Assembly (NCBI GenBank): GCA_030040395.1
Contig: JASHTU010000186.1
Coordinates: forward strand, 1 to 14,333
Source: Acidobacteriaceae bacterium
Lineage (GTDB): Bacteria; Acidobacteriota; Terriglobia; Terriglobales; Acidobacteriaceae
DNA: 14,333 nt
Reading direction: 5' to 3'
The notes under the pieces are model-generated. The model was given only the letters and a program-made list of their open reading frames with translations, did no database searches and was not told where the DNA came from. The stretch's first letter is position 1, and every line of letters starts with the position of its first letter. Shown here one piece after another: positions 1 to 7,528 of the stretch. Both the position numbers and the translations under genes were made by a program.

Positions 1-593
1 AATAACACCACCGCGCGCGCTCCCGCCTTTTCCAGTCGCGCCGCCAGGTTCGGCAAACTCGTAAACGAAGCCGACAGTTTCACGGCCACCGGAATCCTCA
101 CCGCCTTGCACACGCTCTCCACCAGTTCGAGCACTTGTTGCTCGATCTCCGCCGCCGTCTGGTCGCGGTCCATGGCTAGGGCATACGTGTTCAGCTCGAT
201 CGCCTGCGCGCCGGCCTGTTCCATTTCGCGCGCAAAGCGCTCCCAACCACTGCTCGTTGCCCCGTTCAGGCTCGCCAGGATGGGAATCTTGGTCGCCTCT
301 CGCGCCCGGCGCAGATGCTTGAGATACACATCGTGCGTCATGTGGTAATCCTTCAGCGCGGGCAAATAGTGCAGCGACTCGGCAAACGACTCCGTGCCTC
401 GTGACAGATCTTCGTCCAGCGTCCGCGACTCCAGCGCCAACTGCTCCTCGAATAGCGAAGTCAGCACCACCGCCGACGCGCCAGCGTCCTCCATGCGGCG
501 AACGTTGTCAAGCGAATCCGAAAGAGGCGTGGACGCGACCACGATCGGGCCGCTCAGCTTCATCCCCATGTATTCCGTCGCAATGTCGATCAT
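1..593 (-). CDS. Dihydroorotate dehydrogenase-like flavoprotein, 3' end outside window
   Basis: The 197 visible residues form the N-terminal part of a (beta/alpha)8-barrel flavoprotein resembling the DHOD-like family often found beside nifJ. Visible family features are an N-terminal MIDIATEYMGMKL strand, SLDNVRRMEDAGASAVVL near 27-44, SLFEEQ at about 46-51, ILASLNG near 104-110, AIELN near 131-135, and IPVAVKL near 169-175. The chosen ATG (593-591) overlaps the nifJ stop as ATGA. A strong ribosome site, GGAGGTGA, lies in the last nifJ codons with suitable spacing, so translation is probably coupled. True DHOD makes orotate in pyrimidine synthesis. This subfamily is usually annotated only as DHOD-like, and its substrate is not known to me. 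The catalytic loop and FMN phosphate site lie outside the window, so activity cannot be judged. Family call is firm; function is open. Confidence 0.88.
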   Translation of the reverse strand, partial: MIDIATEYMGMKLSGPIVVASTPLSDSLDNVRRMEDAGASAVVLTSLFEEQLALESRTLDEDLSRGTESFAESLHYLPALKDYHMTHDVYLKHLRRAREATKIPILASLNGATSSGWERFAREMEQAGAQAIELNTYALAMDRDQTAAEIEQQVLELVESVCKAVRIPVAVKLSASFTSLPNLAARLEKAGARAVVL

Positions 594-3500
594 TCCTCAC
601 CTCCGGCGGCATGGGCCGCCAGATTCTCTTCCTTCTGTTCCGGTTTCTCCGGGGGCGCGATGTGCGGCGTCTCCCCGCGGCCAGGCATATCGGCACGCGC
701 AGAGTAGACGCGCCACTGGCGCTCCACGTCGTCCTGCGCTTCCCTCAGCAGTTCCGTGGCTATCTCCGGATTGCCGCGCGCCAGCATCGTGTACCGCGCC
801 TCGCGGTAGGCGTACTCTTTCAGCCGAATCGACGGAGCCTTCGAATCGAGCTGGAAGGGATTCTTGCCTTCCTCGCGCAGTCCCGGGTTGTAGCGCATCA
901 GCGGCCAGTAGCCCGACTGCACCGCCAGCTTTTGCTGCTCCAGCCCGTGCACCAGGTCGTAGCCATGCGCAATGCAGCTCGCGTACGCAATGATGATCGA
1001 CGGCCCGTCATGCGCCTCAGCTTCTTGGAACGCTTTGATCACATGCGTGTCGTTCCCTCCCAGGGCCACCTGCGCCACGTACACCGATCCGTAACTTACG
1101 GCTTCCATGCCCAGGTCCTTGCGGCTCGTCCTCTTGCCACTGGCGGCAAACTTCGCCACTGCGCCGCGGGGCGTCGCTTTCGAGGCCTGACCGCCGGTGT
1201 TCGAATACACTTCGGTGTCCAACACCAGCACATTCACGTTCTTGCCCGAGCCCAGCACGTGGTCCAACCCGCCGAAACCAATATCGAACGCCCAACCGTC
1301 GCCGCCCAAGATCCACACGCTCTTGCGCACTAGCGCATCGGCAATCGCCAGCAGATTCTTGGCGTCAGAAGAGCTGTTTCCGGCCAAAACGGCGCGAAGC
1401 GCCTTCACCCGTTCCCGCTGCGCGTCGATCTCCGCTTCCGTCTTTTGCGAAGCGCCCACCAGGTCCGCCGCCAGCTCCGCGCCAATCTCAGCGGCCAGAC
1501 GCGTCACCAGCATCTCCGCAAAAGCCTTCTGCTGGTCCAGCGCTGTCCTCATCCCGAAGCCGAATTCCGCGTTATCCTCAAACAGCGAGTTGGACCACGT
1601 CGGCCCGCGCCCCGCAGCATTGTGCGTGTAGGGCGTCGTCGGCAAATTGCCGCCATAAATTGACGAACAGCCGGTGGCGTTGGCAATGTATAGCCGGTCG
1701 CCGAACAACTGCGTCAGCAGCTTGATGTACGGCGTTTCGCCGCAGCCCGCGCACGCGCCGGAAAATTCGAACAACGGCTGCAGCAGTTGCAGGTCCTTCA
1801 CCTGCGTGTGCGAAATCTTGCTGCGATCCACTTCCGGCAGACCCAGGAAGAATTCCCAATTCTCGCGCTCGGCTTCGCGTAGCGGAGCCTGCGGCGCCAT
1901 GTTGATCGCCTTCTTGCTCGCGTCGCTCTTGTTTTTCACTGGGCACACTTCCACGCACACCGCGCAACCCGTGCAATCCTCGGGCGCCACCTGCAGCGTG
2001 TACCGCTCCTGTTCCATGCCCCGCCATTTGGGCTTGGCCCATTTCAGCGTCGCCGGCGCCTTATCACCCAACTCCGCGCTGTACACCTTGGCGCGGATCA
2101 CCGCGTGCGGGCACACCATCACGCACTTGCCGCACTGGATGCACAGATCCTTATCCCACACCGGAATAAACTGCGCAATATTCCGTTTCTCCCACTGCGA
2201 AGTGCCCGATGGGAACGCCCCGCCTGCCGGAATCGCGCTCACCGGCAGCAGATCCCCGCGCCCCGCCGCGATCTCTCCCAGCACGTTGCGCACAAACTCC
2301 GGAGCCTCAGGCGAAATCGCCGGAATCAAATCGAAGCTCGACGAAGCCTCCGCTGGCAGCTCCACTTTTTCGAGATGCGCCAGCGCCTGATCCACAGCGG
2401 CAAAATTCTTCTGCACCACCGCCTCGCCGCGCTTCCCATACGTTTTCTCAATCGACTTTTTGATCTGCCGGATTGCCTCCTCGCGCGGCAGCACTCCGCT
2501 GATAGCGAAAAAGCACGTCTGCATGATGGTGTTGATCCGCGAACCCATCCCCGCCTCGCGCGCCACCTTAAAGCCATCGATCACATAGAACTCAATCTTC
2601 TTGCGCAGAATCTCTTGCTGCGTAGTGCGCGGCAGGCGCTCCCACACCTCTGCAGCCGGATACGGCGAGTTGAGCAGGAAAACCGCCCCCGGAGCCGCCG
2701 CATCCACCACGTTCATCTTTTCCAGGAAACTGAAGTTGTGGCAGGCCACGAAGCTCGCCTGCGTAATCAGGTAACTTGACCGGATCGGGTTCGGCCCGAA
2801 CCTCAAGTGGGAGGTCGTCATCGACCCCGACTTCTTCGAATCGTACACAAAGTAGCCCTGCGCGTAATTCGTCGTGTTGCTGCCGATAATCTTGATCGAA
2901 TTCTTGTTCGCGCCCACCGTGCCGTCCGACCCCAACCCATAAAACAGCGCCCGCACGGTCTGTGGGTCTTCGGTCGAAAATGTCGGATCGTAGCTCAAAC
3001 TCGAGTGGCTTACATCGTCCTCAATGCCGATCGTGAAATGGTTCTTCGGCGTGAACCGCGTCAGTTCGTCCAGCACCCCCTTCACCATCGCCGGAGTAAA
3101 CTCCTTCGATGACAGCCCGTACCGGCCGCCAATCACCGTCGGCATGGCCGCAAACGGCAGCTCTTCCGCGTTTTCCGCCAACACCGTCATCACGTCCTGG
3201 TAAAGCGGCTCGCCCGCCGCGCCCGGCTCTTTGCAGCGATCCAGCGTGGCGATCGCCTTCACCGTCGCCGGCAGCGTGGCCACGAACGCCTTGGCGTCGA
3301 ACGGCCGGTACAACCGCACCTTTACCAGGCCCACTTTCTCGCCCTCTCGCTTGAGCGCATCCACTGCCTCTTCGGCTACTTCCGCTCCCGAGCCCATGAT
3401 CACAATCACCCGCTCCGCGTCGGCAGCCCCGAAATAGTCGAACAGGTGATACGCCCGCCCCGTGAGCGCCGCAAACCGATCCATCACTCCCTGCACAATC

Positions 3501-4225
3501 GCCGGAGTTGCGGCATAGTACGGTGAACACGCCTCCCGCGCCTGGAAAAACACGTCGGGGTTCTGGGCCGTCCCGCGAATAAACGTCCGGTCCGGCGTCA
3601 GCGCGTTCTTTCGGAACGCAATCAGATGCTCGTCATTCACCATCGCCCGGATGGTCTCATCGCCGATAGGCAAAATCTTGCTTACTTCGTGCGAGGTGCG
3701 GAAACCGTCGAAGAAATGAATGAACGGGACCCGCGATTCCAGCGTGGCAATTTGCGCCACCAATGCCAGATCCGCAACCTCCTGCACCGAGTTCGAAGCC
3801 AGCATCGCCCAGCCCGTCGACCGGCACGCCATCACGTCGGAGTGGTCGCCGAAAATCGACAGTGCGTGCGTCGCCACCGTCCGCGCCGAAACATGCATCG
3901 TCGCGGGCGTCAGCTCTCCGGCAATCTTGAACATGTTGGGAATCATCAGCAGCAGCCCCTGCGAGGCTGTAAACGTCGTCCCAAAGCAGCCCGCCTGCAG
4001 CGCCCCGTGCAGCGCCCCGGCCGCTCCGCCCTCGCTCTGCAGCTCTTCCACAATCGGCGTCGCGCCCCAAATATTCTTCTTGCCATCCGCCCGCCACTGA
4101 TCGGCCCACTCCGCCATTGGCGACGACGGGGTAATGGGGTAAATGGCGATGACTTCGGAAAGACGATAGGCAACCGAAGCCGCCGCCTCGTTCCCATCTA
4201 CGATCAAAGTTTTCTGCTCACCCAT
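590..4225 (-). CDS. nifJ: Pyruvate:ferredoxin (flavodoxin) oxidoreductase, single-chain
   Basis: Cytoplasmic enzyme that converts pyruvate, CoA and oxidised ferredoxin to acetyl-CoA, CO2 and reduced ferredoxin. Its 1211 residues match the one-chain homodimeric type (about 1170-1230). In order: pyruvate-binding domain with YPITPSSP at 29-36 and likely active-site residues T32, E65 and R115; transketolase-like domain II; CoA-side domain with SDGTVGANKNS at 433-443; an 8Fe ferredoxin insert with CxxCxxC...C at C695, C698, C701, C705 and C751, C754, C757, C761; and a TPP domain with cluster ligands C825, C828, C853 and C1084, GDGWAFDIG at 975-983 and YSNTGGQ at 1007-1013. All expected ligands for three 4Fe-4S clusters are present. 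The C-terminus (about 1175-1211) is a Pro/Glu-rich tail. GAGAGG sits 8 bases before the ATG. The enzyme is oxygen-sensitive in most hosts, which points to anaerobic or micro-oxic metabolism. A role in nitrogen fixation is not implied by the name. Confidence 0.97.
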   Translation of the reverse strand: MGEQKTLIVDGNEAAASVAYRLSEVIAIYPITPSSPMAEWADQWRADGKKNIWGATPIVEELQSEGGAAGALHGALQAGCFGTTFTASQGLLLMIPNMFKIAGELTPATMHVSARTVATHALSIFGDHSDVMACRSTGWAMLASNSVQEVADLALVAQIATLESRVPFIHFFDGFRTSHEVSKILPIGDETIRAMVNDEHLIAFRKNALTPDRTFIRGTAQNPDVFFQAREACSPYYAATPAIVQGVMDRFAALTGRAYHLFDYFGAADAERVIVIMGSGAEVAEEAVDALKREGEKVGLVKVRLYRPFDAKAFVATLPATVKAIATLDRCKEPGAAGEPLYQDVMTVLAENAEELPFAAMPTVIGGRYGLSSKEFTPAMVKGVLDELTRFTPKNHFTIGIEDDVSHSSLSYDPTFSTEDPQTVRALFYGLGSDGTVGANKNSIKIIGSNTTNYAQGYFVYDSKKSGSMTTSHLRFGPNPIRSSYLITQASFVACHNFSFLEKMNVVDAAAPGAVFLLNSPYPAAEVWERLPRTTQQEILRKKIEFYVIDGFKVAREAGMGSRINTIMQTCFFAISGVLPREEAIRQIKKSIEKTYGKRGEAVVQKNFAAVDQALAHLEKVELPAEASSSFDLIPAISPEAPEFVRNVLGEIAAGRGDLLPVSAIPAGGAFPSGTSQWEKRNIAQFIPVWDKDLCIQCGKCVMVCPHAVIRAKVYSAELGDKAPATLKWAKPKWRGMEQERYTLQVAPEDCTGCAVCVEVCPVKNKSDASKKAINMAPQAPLREAERENWEFFLGLPEVDRSKISHTQVKDLQLLQPLFEFSGACAGCGETPYIKLLTQLFGDRLYIANATGCSSIYGGNLPTTPYTHNAAGRGPTWSNSLFEDNAEFGFGMRTALDQQKAFAEMLVTRLAAEIGAELAADLVGASQKTEAEIDAQRERVKALRAVLAGNSSSDAKNLLAIADALVRKSVWILGGDGWAFDIGFGGLDHVLGSGKNVNVLVLDTEVYSNTGGQASKATPRGAVAKFAASGKRTSRKDLGMEAVSYGSVYVAQVALGGNDTHVIKAFQEAEAHDGPSIIIAYASCIAHGYDLVHGLEQQKLAVQSGYWPLMRYNPGLREEGKNPFQLDSKAPSIRLKEYAYREARYTMLARGNPEIATELLREAQDDVERQWRVYSARADMPGRGETPHIAPPEKPEQKEENLAAHAAGGEE

Positions 4226-4330
4226 TTGCTTTGCCTCTCAACGCGCCTTGCAGGAATTTCGTACGCTAGGTCGAGTCTCGGCTCCGAGGCCGGGCGCGGC
4301 AGTGATGTTGCGCACAATAAGGCGAATAGT

Positions 4331-4491
4331 TCCCACCATGCGGTACAAATCCCACAAAGCGGGAACAATTCGCCCAGCCAGAGAATTCCCAAATGGTTCC
4401 CATCCGAAACCCAAAATCCCACCCCACTGAAAAGATGGTTGCCCCAAAAAACACTTGCGCGGGGCCGACTCAGCATGTAAGCATTTTCCCA
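4331..4491 (-). repeat. Cluster of six TGGGA motifs upstream of nifJ
   Basis: Read in the nifJ direction, TGGGA occurs at 4335-4331, 4354-4350, 4392-4388, 4403-4399, 4422-4418 and 4491-4487. Start-to-start spacings are 19, 38, 11, 19 and 69 bases, so several steps are 19 or twice 19. Each is followed by A/T-rich bases (AAC, TTT, AAT, AAC, TTT, AAA). One member forms a dyad, TCCC-N7-GGGA, at 4350-4364. By chance well under one copy would be expected in this span. The cluster may bind a multimeric regulator, or be the multiple terminal repeats of an IS21-type element end. Confidence 0.45.
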
Positions 4492-4734
4492 ACAGATAAC
4501 GCGACTGATTGCCTTTCGGTCAGAACCTGAACCGATCAGTGAGATCGTGATTTTGCGCGCACCGCCGGGTCGGGATCTCGCTAGAACTTTTTCTGCAAGA
4601 CACAAGGCCGTCCCCCAAAGCGGAAACGCATGGGCCCCTATATGCTTTGCGGATTGCCTTTCATCATAGAGGTCTGCTGAGCCATGCGGGGAGACGCTAA
4701 CCCTGTGTGATGCTCAAGACAGCCCCACTGAAAA
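4423..4734 (+). repeat. 12-base direct repeat CCCCACTGAAAA, copies exactly 300 bases apart
   Basis: CCCCACTGAAAA is at 4423-4434 and again, same strand, at 4723-4734. On the minus strand it reads TTTTCAGTGGGG. The second copy continues on the minus side into GGAAATGGACAAG, a style I associate with IS21-family ends; that association is from memory and unverified. No transposase gene or matching inverted end is present. Confidence 0.4.
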
Positions 4735-4817
4735 CTTGTCCATTTCCGATCGCTCCTTCAGGCCGTTCCCCGTCCCTCCGGGCGTTGGATGGAGTGTTGG
4801 GGGTGAAGTTCTGTGCC

Positions 4818-4838
4818 GCGGGCGCCCACAACGCCCGC
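4818..4838. other. Perfect 7-bp hairpin in the gap
   Basis: GCGGGCG (4818-4824) and CGCCCGC (4832-4838) are perfectly complementary around a 7-base loop CCCACAA. There is no T-run on either side, so a Rho-independent terminator is unlikely. It could be a REP-like stem or part of a mobile-element remnant. Confidence 0.35.
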
Positions 4839-4925
4839 TCGCCTTAACTCCCGGAGGATTCTGGGAGCCCAGATCGACCCCGCGCGGCTGAAGAGAAGCC
4901 GGGTAGGCGCCGGCTCGTGAGAGCG

Positions 4926-4937
4926 AAGTTGCAACTT
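4926..4937. promoter_or_regulatory. 12-base perfect palindrome AAGTTGCAACTT, possible operator
   Basis: The palindrome ends 31 bases before the start codon of the secreted-protein gene and runs into TTTT. It has no loop, so it is unlikely to be a terminator hairpin. The position fits an operator near the promoter or transcription start. A LacI-family regulator is encoded just past the gene, but nothing shows that it binds here. Confidence 0.3.
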
Positions 4938-4968
4938 TTTTCAAATCCGCGATCCGAAGGATTCTTCC

Positions 4969-6000
4969 ATGAGACTTTTCAGGAATCTCTCCCCTCTCTG
5001 CTTGATGCTCGCCACCGCAGCTGTGCCGGCTATCGCGCAGACCATCGTCACCAGCCCCACCAATGGGGAACAGGTGTCCTCTCCATTCACTCTCAATATG
5101 ACTGCGAGCACGTGCTCTTCCCTCCCCGTGTCCGCCGTCGGCTACTCACTCGATAACAGCCCCAACACCTCAAGCTGGAACGCAACCTATATCGACGGCC
5201 CGGTGGCTGCCCCCAGCGGATGGCATACCCTGCACGTCAAGGTGTGGAATGATCGGGGCGGCATCTGCGTCACCGACATCTCGATCGATGTAGCAGGCCT
5301 AACCGGCAGCAGCGGCAATTCCGTCATTCCGTCCAACGCCGTCAACGTCAGCAGCATCCAGGCGCTCGGCGATTGGACTGCAACCCACGACGGCGGAACG
5401 CCGGGCTCCTCGAGCGGCACAATGAGCCTTGTCAGCTCGCCTTCGTTGACCGGAACCGCCCGGCTCTTCGCCAACCAATTCAATGATTTCGGCGGAGAAC
5501 GGTATTCCGCGCAGTTCAGTGACGACACAACCTCGCAGAACTTCTTTTACGACACTTGGGTGTACATCGCCAACAACGCCAATGGCTTCTCCAACCTTGA
5601 GTTCGATCTCGATCAGACCATGGGCAACGGCCAAACCGTCATCATGGGTTTCCAATGCGATAGCTGGATCAACCGTTGGGATTACGCCGTCAACGGCGGA
5701 TCTCCCACCAAGCCCTGGGATACGTGGTTGCACTCCTACGCTCCCTGCAATGTGCACACCTGGGGAGCCAACCAGTGGCATCACGTGCAGATCTACTACT
5801 CGCACAATAGCTCCGGTTGGGTCACTTATCACTCCGTGTGGCTCGACGGAGTGCAGCAGGATCTCAACTTCACCGTCTTCTCGGGATACGATCTTGGCTG
5901 GGGTCCCGCGATCCTTACCAACTTCCAGATCGACGGTGACAGCAGCGGAACCACCTGGGGAAACGTGTATCTGGATGAACTGACCGTTTATCGCTGGTGA
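4969..6000 (+). CDS. Secreted protein with Ig-like and lectin/LamG-like domains, function unknown
   Basis: 343 residues. Residues 1-23 are a signal peptide (RLFRN, hydrophobic core, likely cut after AIA), so the mature protein is exported. Residues about 25-110 look like a bacterial Ig-like domain: a SPTNGEQVSSPFTL opening, alternating strands, and C49 and C100 placed like an Ig disulfide. After a Ser/Gly/Asn-rich linker (about 111-130), residues 135-343 resemble a concanavalin A/LamG-type beta-sandwich. It has many aromatic and Asn/Gly residues, a WHHVQIYY motif at 270-277 and VYLDELTVYRW at the end; C230 and C260 may pair. Catalytic residues of a known glycosidase family are not recognised, so binding of a glycan or surface polymer is an inference. 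GAAGGA lies 7 bases before the ATG. The gene stands alone and faces a LacI-family gene convergently. Confidence 0.75.
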   Translation: MRLFRNLSPLCLMLATAAVPAIAQTIVTSPTNGEQVSSPFTLNMTASTCSSLPVSAVGYSLDNSPNTSSWNATYIDGPVAAPSGWHTLHVKVWNDRGGICVTDISIDVAGLTGSSGNSVIPSNAVNVSSIQALGDWTATHDGGTPGSSSGTMSLVSSPSLTGTARLFANQFNDFGGERYSAQFSDDTTSQNFFYDTWVYIANNANGFSNLEFDLDQTMGNGQTVIMGFQCDSWINRWDYAVNGGSPTKPWDTWLHSYAPCNVHTWGANQWHHVQIYYSHNSSGWVTYHSVWLDGVQQDLNFTVFSGYDLGWGPAILTNFQIDGDSSGTTWGNVYLDELTVYRW

Positions 6001-6084
6001 GTGCGCGGGGCGCTTCCGGTCCGCAGCACAACCGGGACATTCCGTTCATCTCGAGGTGGAGCGCCTCGCGCTGGGTTCTACGTT

Positions 6085-7191
6085 CTATCCGGTTCGCGCG
6101 CCCTGCCTCCGCCGCAGCGCTTTCACTTCGCTCCGCTGCGACGGCCGCTCTCGCGGAGGACAGGTGGATTCACGAATCACCAGCTCGGGAAGGATCGGCG
6201 CCACATATGGGTCGATCGCCTCGCCCCGCACCCGCTGCAGCAGGGTCCGCGCGGCCACCGTCCCCATCTCATGCAGCGGCTGGCGTATGGTCGTCAGGCT
6301 GGGATTGTGGAAAGCCGCGCCCTGAATGTCGTCGAACCCCACCACCGAGATATCGTCCGGGACGCGCATTCCATGGTCCATGATCGCCCGGATGGCCCCG
6401 ATGGCGGCAATATCGTTGTAGCAAACCATGGCCGTGAACTGCACCTTCCGGCTCAGCAGTTCGCAAGCAGGATCAAAACCCAGTTCTGGCGTGGAGGCCA
6501 GCGATTTGAGCAGCACGGTCAGTTCCGGCCTGATGTCGATGCCCAGTTCTTTGGCGACGATTCTCAGGCACTCCCACCGGTCGTCGGCATCGGAACTGTG
6601 ACTCCCTCCGCGCATGAAGGCGATCTTCCTATGCCCTAACTTATATAGGTGCCGCAGAGTCAACTCGGCCGCCCGGCGCTGATCTAGCACCACATTGGTG
6701 ATGCCGGGAATGTCGCGATGGCCGGCGACAGCCACTGCGGGCAGCTTCAAGCCGTGCTGTAGCACCGTGTCGATCAGGATGAACCCCTCCACCGAACGCT
6801 CCATCAGCATTCGTGGGTATTCCTCAATCAGGTCGGGCTTGCGGCGATGGCTCGCGGTTAAATAAAAATATCCTTCTTCGATGAGATATTGCTCCACGCC
6901 GGTAAGCACCTGGCCGCTGTAGCTGTCGCTCAAATCGGGCACCAGAACGCCGATGGAGAAGGTCTGCCGTTTGCGCAGGGAGCGCGCATAAAAGCTGGGC
7001 CGGTAGTCAAACTTAGCCGCCGCCGCCCTCACCCGATCGCGCGTCTCCTGCGGGATGGCGCGCACCCCCGGCGCGTCATTCAATACCAGCGAGATAGTCG
7101 CCGGAGATAAATTCAAATACTCGCCCAGAATCCGTAAATTGATCGGCTGGCCCGGTGCGGGCTCGCGTCTTGCTTTAACTCGCTTTTTCAT
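6085..7191 (-). CDS. LacI/GalR-family transcriptional regulator
   Basis: 368 residues. After a basic N-terminal stretch (1-16) comes the LacI helix-turn-helix, about 17-40, with LNLSPATISLVLND at 26-39, then the hinge near 64-75 (RPSFYARSLRKR). A periplasmic-binding-protein-like effector domain follows, about 77-340, with FSIGVLVPDLSDSY at 78-91, GHRKIAFMRG at 186-195 and DISVVGFDDIQGA at 280-292. The last roughly 25 residues are a basic tail with no family counterpart that I recognise. These proteins act as dimers or tetramers, usually repressing sugar-use genes until a sugar binds. The effector and targets cannot be told here. AAAGG lies about 4 bases before the ATG, a short spacing. It converges with the secreted-protein gene, separated by 84 bases, and follows lptFG after a 337-base gap, so it probably has its own promoter. 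Confidence 0.92.
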   Translation of the reverse strand: MKKRVKARREPAPGQPINLRILGEYLNLSPATISLVLNDAPGVRAIPQETRDRVRAAAAKFDYRPSFYARSLRKRQTFSIGVLVPDLSDSYSGQVLTGVEQYLIEEGYFYLTASHRRKPDLIEEYPRMLMERSVEGFILIDTVLQHGLKLPAVAVAGHRDIPGITNVVLDQRRAAELTLRHLYKLGHRKIAFMRGGSHSSDADDRWECLRIVAKELGIDIRPELTVLLKSLASTPELGFDPACELLSRKVQFTAMVCYNDIAAIGAIRAIMDHGMRVPDDISVVGFDDIQGAAFHNPSLTTIRQPLHEMGTVAARTLLQRVRGEAIDPYVAPILPELVIRESTCPPRERPSQRSEVKALRRRQGARTG

Positions 7192-7528
7192 CGCGCCTTT
7201 TCGTCAAGCTTTATCAGATTCACCGCTATTCTTTCACAGCTATGGCCCGAGACTCCCAGCTAATTCCCTGACGGCTCGACGGGAGATAGCTCCCGGAGCA
7301 TTATCTTAACTCTCCACAAGGTATCCCCGGGCAAGCTCGATTAAGCTTTGTCAATCGCGCGCCATCGAGCTATCGATTCTATGCGGCTCGGCCGCGGGCA
7401 GCCGTGCAATCTCCGGTGCGGCCCCGATGGCTGTCCGCGCAAACAGAAACGACGCCCGGGCATGCCGCGCCGGCGCCTCACCGCTCGCTAAAACGCCGCC
7501 GGGCTCCGACCGATAGGCCAACGCCGCT
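7192..7528. other. 337-base gap between lptFG and lacI-type gene
   Basis: No supported gene. It should hold the end of the lptFG transcript and the lacI promoter, but no clear -35/-10 pair could be set. Visible items are the 6-bp hairpin at 7280-7295 and two near-copies of AAGCTTTRTCA at 7206-7216 and 7343-7353. The part next to lptFG (about 7380-7528) is GC-rich and featureless. Confidence 0.5.
7280..7295. other. 6-bp hairpin CGGGAG-ATAG-CTCCCG
   Basis: Arms 7280-7285 and 7290-7295 are perfectly complementary with a 4-base loop. On the minus strand (lptFG and lacI direction) no T-run follows, so it would be a weak terminator at best. It lies 88 bases upstream of the lacI start and might be an operator instead. 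Confidence 0.3.

Larger units (their letters stand above)
4226..4968. other. 743-base gap between divergent nifJ and the secreted-protein gene
   Basis: No convincing gene is visible on either strand. Open frames here are short, low-complexity and lack ribosome sites or family resemblance. The gap must hold the promoters for nifJ (leftward) and for the secreted protein (rightward). It is repeat-rich: a TGGGA cluster (4331-4491), a 12-base pair (4423-4434 and 4723-4734), an 11-base pair (4507-4517 and 4652-4662), a bulged dyad (4505-4539), a 7-bp hairpin (4818-4838) and a 12-base palindrome (4926-4937). This could be a complex control region or residue of a lost mobile element. Confidence 0.6.

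Noticed and set aside
401..1333. 310-aa open frame on the plus strand
   Set aside because: It lies opposite nifJ and the DHOD-like gene, whose families are clear; its product is Arg/His-rich with no recognisable domain, as expected from antisense GC-rich DNA.
1674..2390. 238-aa open frame on the plus strand
   Set aside because: Antisense to the ferredoxin and TPP regions of nifJ; no family features.
3626..4480. 284-aa open frame on the plus strand
   Set aside because: Mostly antisense to the nifJ N-terminus; Arg-rich and without ribosome site or family resemblance.
4204..4605. 133-aa open frame on the minus strand in the gap
   Set aside because: Its sequence is the translation of the TGGGA repeats and it overlaps the nifJ start; not a plausible protein.
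4714..4944. 76-aa open frame on the minus strand
   Set aside because: Pro/Arg/Gly-rich, no ribosome site, spans the hairpin and the repeat; probably chance.
6001..6084. Small hairpins AGCGC-CTC-GCGCT (6060-6072) and CGAGG/CCTCG (6052-6068) as a shared terminator
   Set aside because: Stems are only 5 bp, mutually exclusive and without a T-run; not enough to call a terminator.
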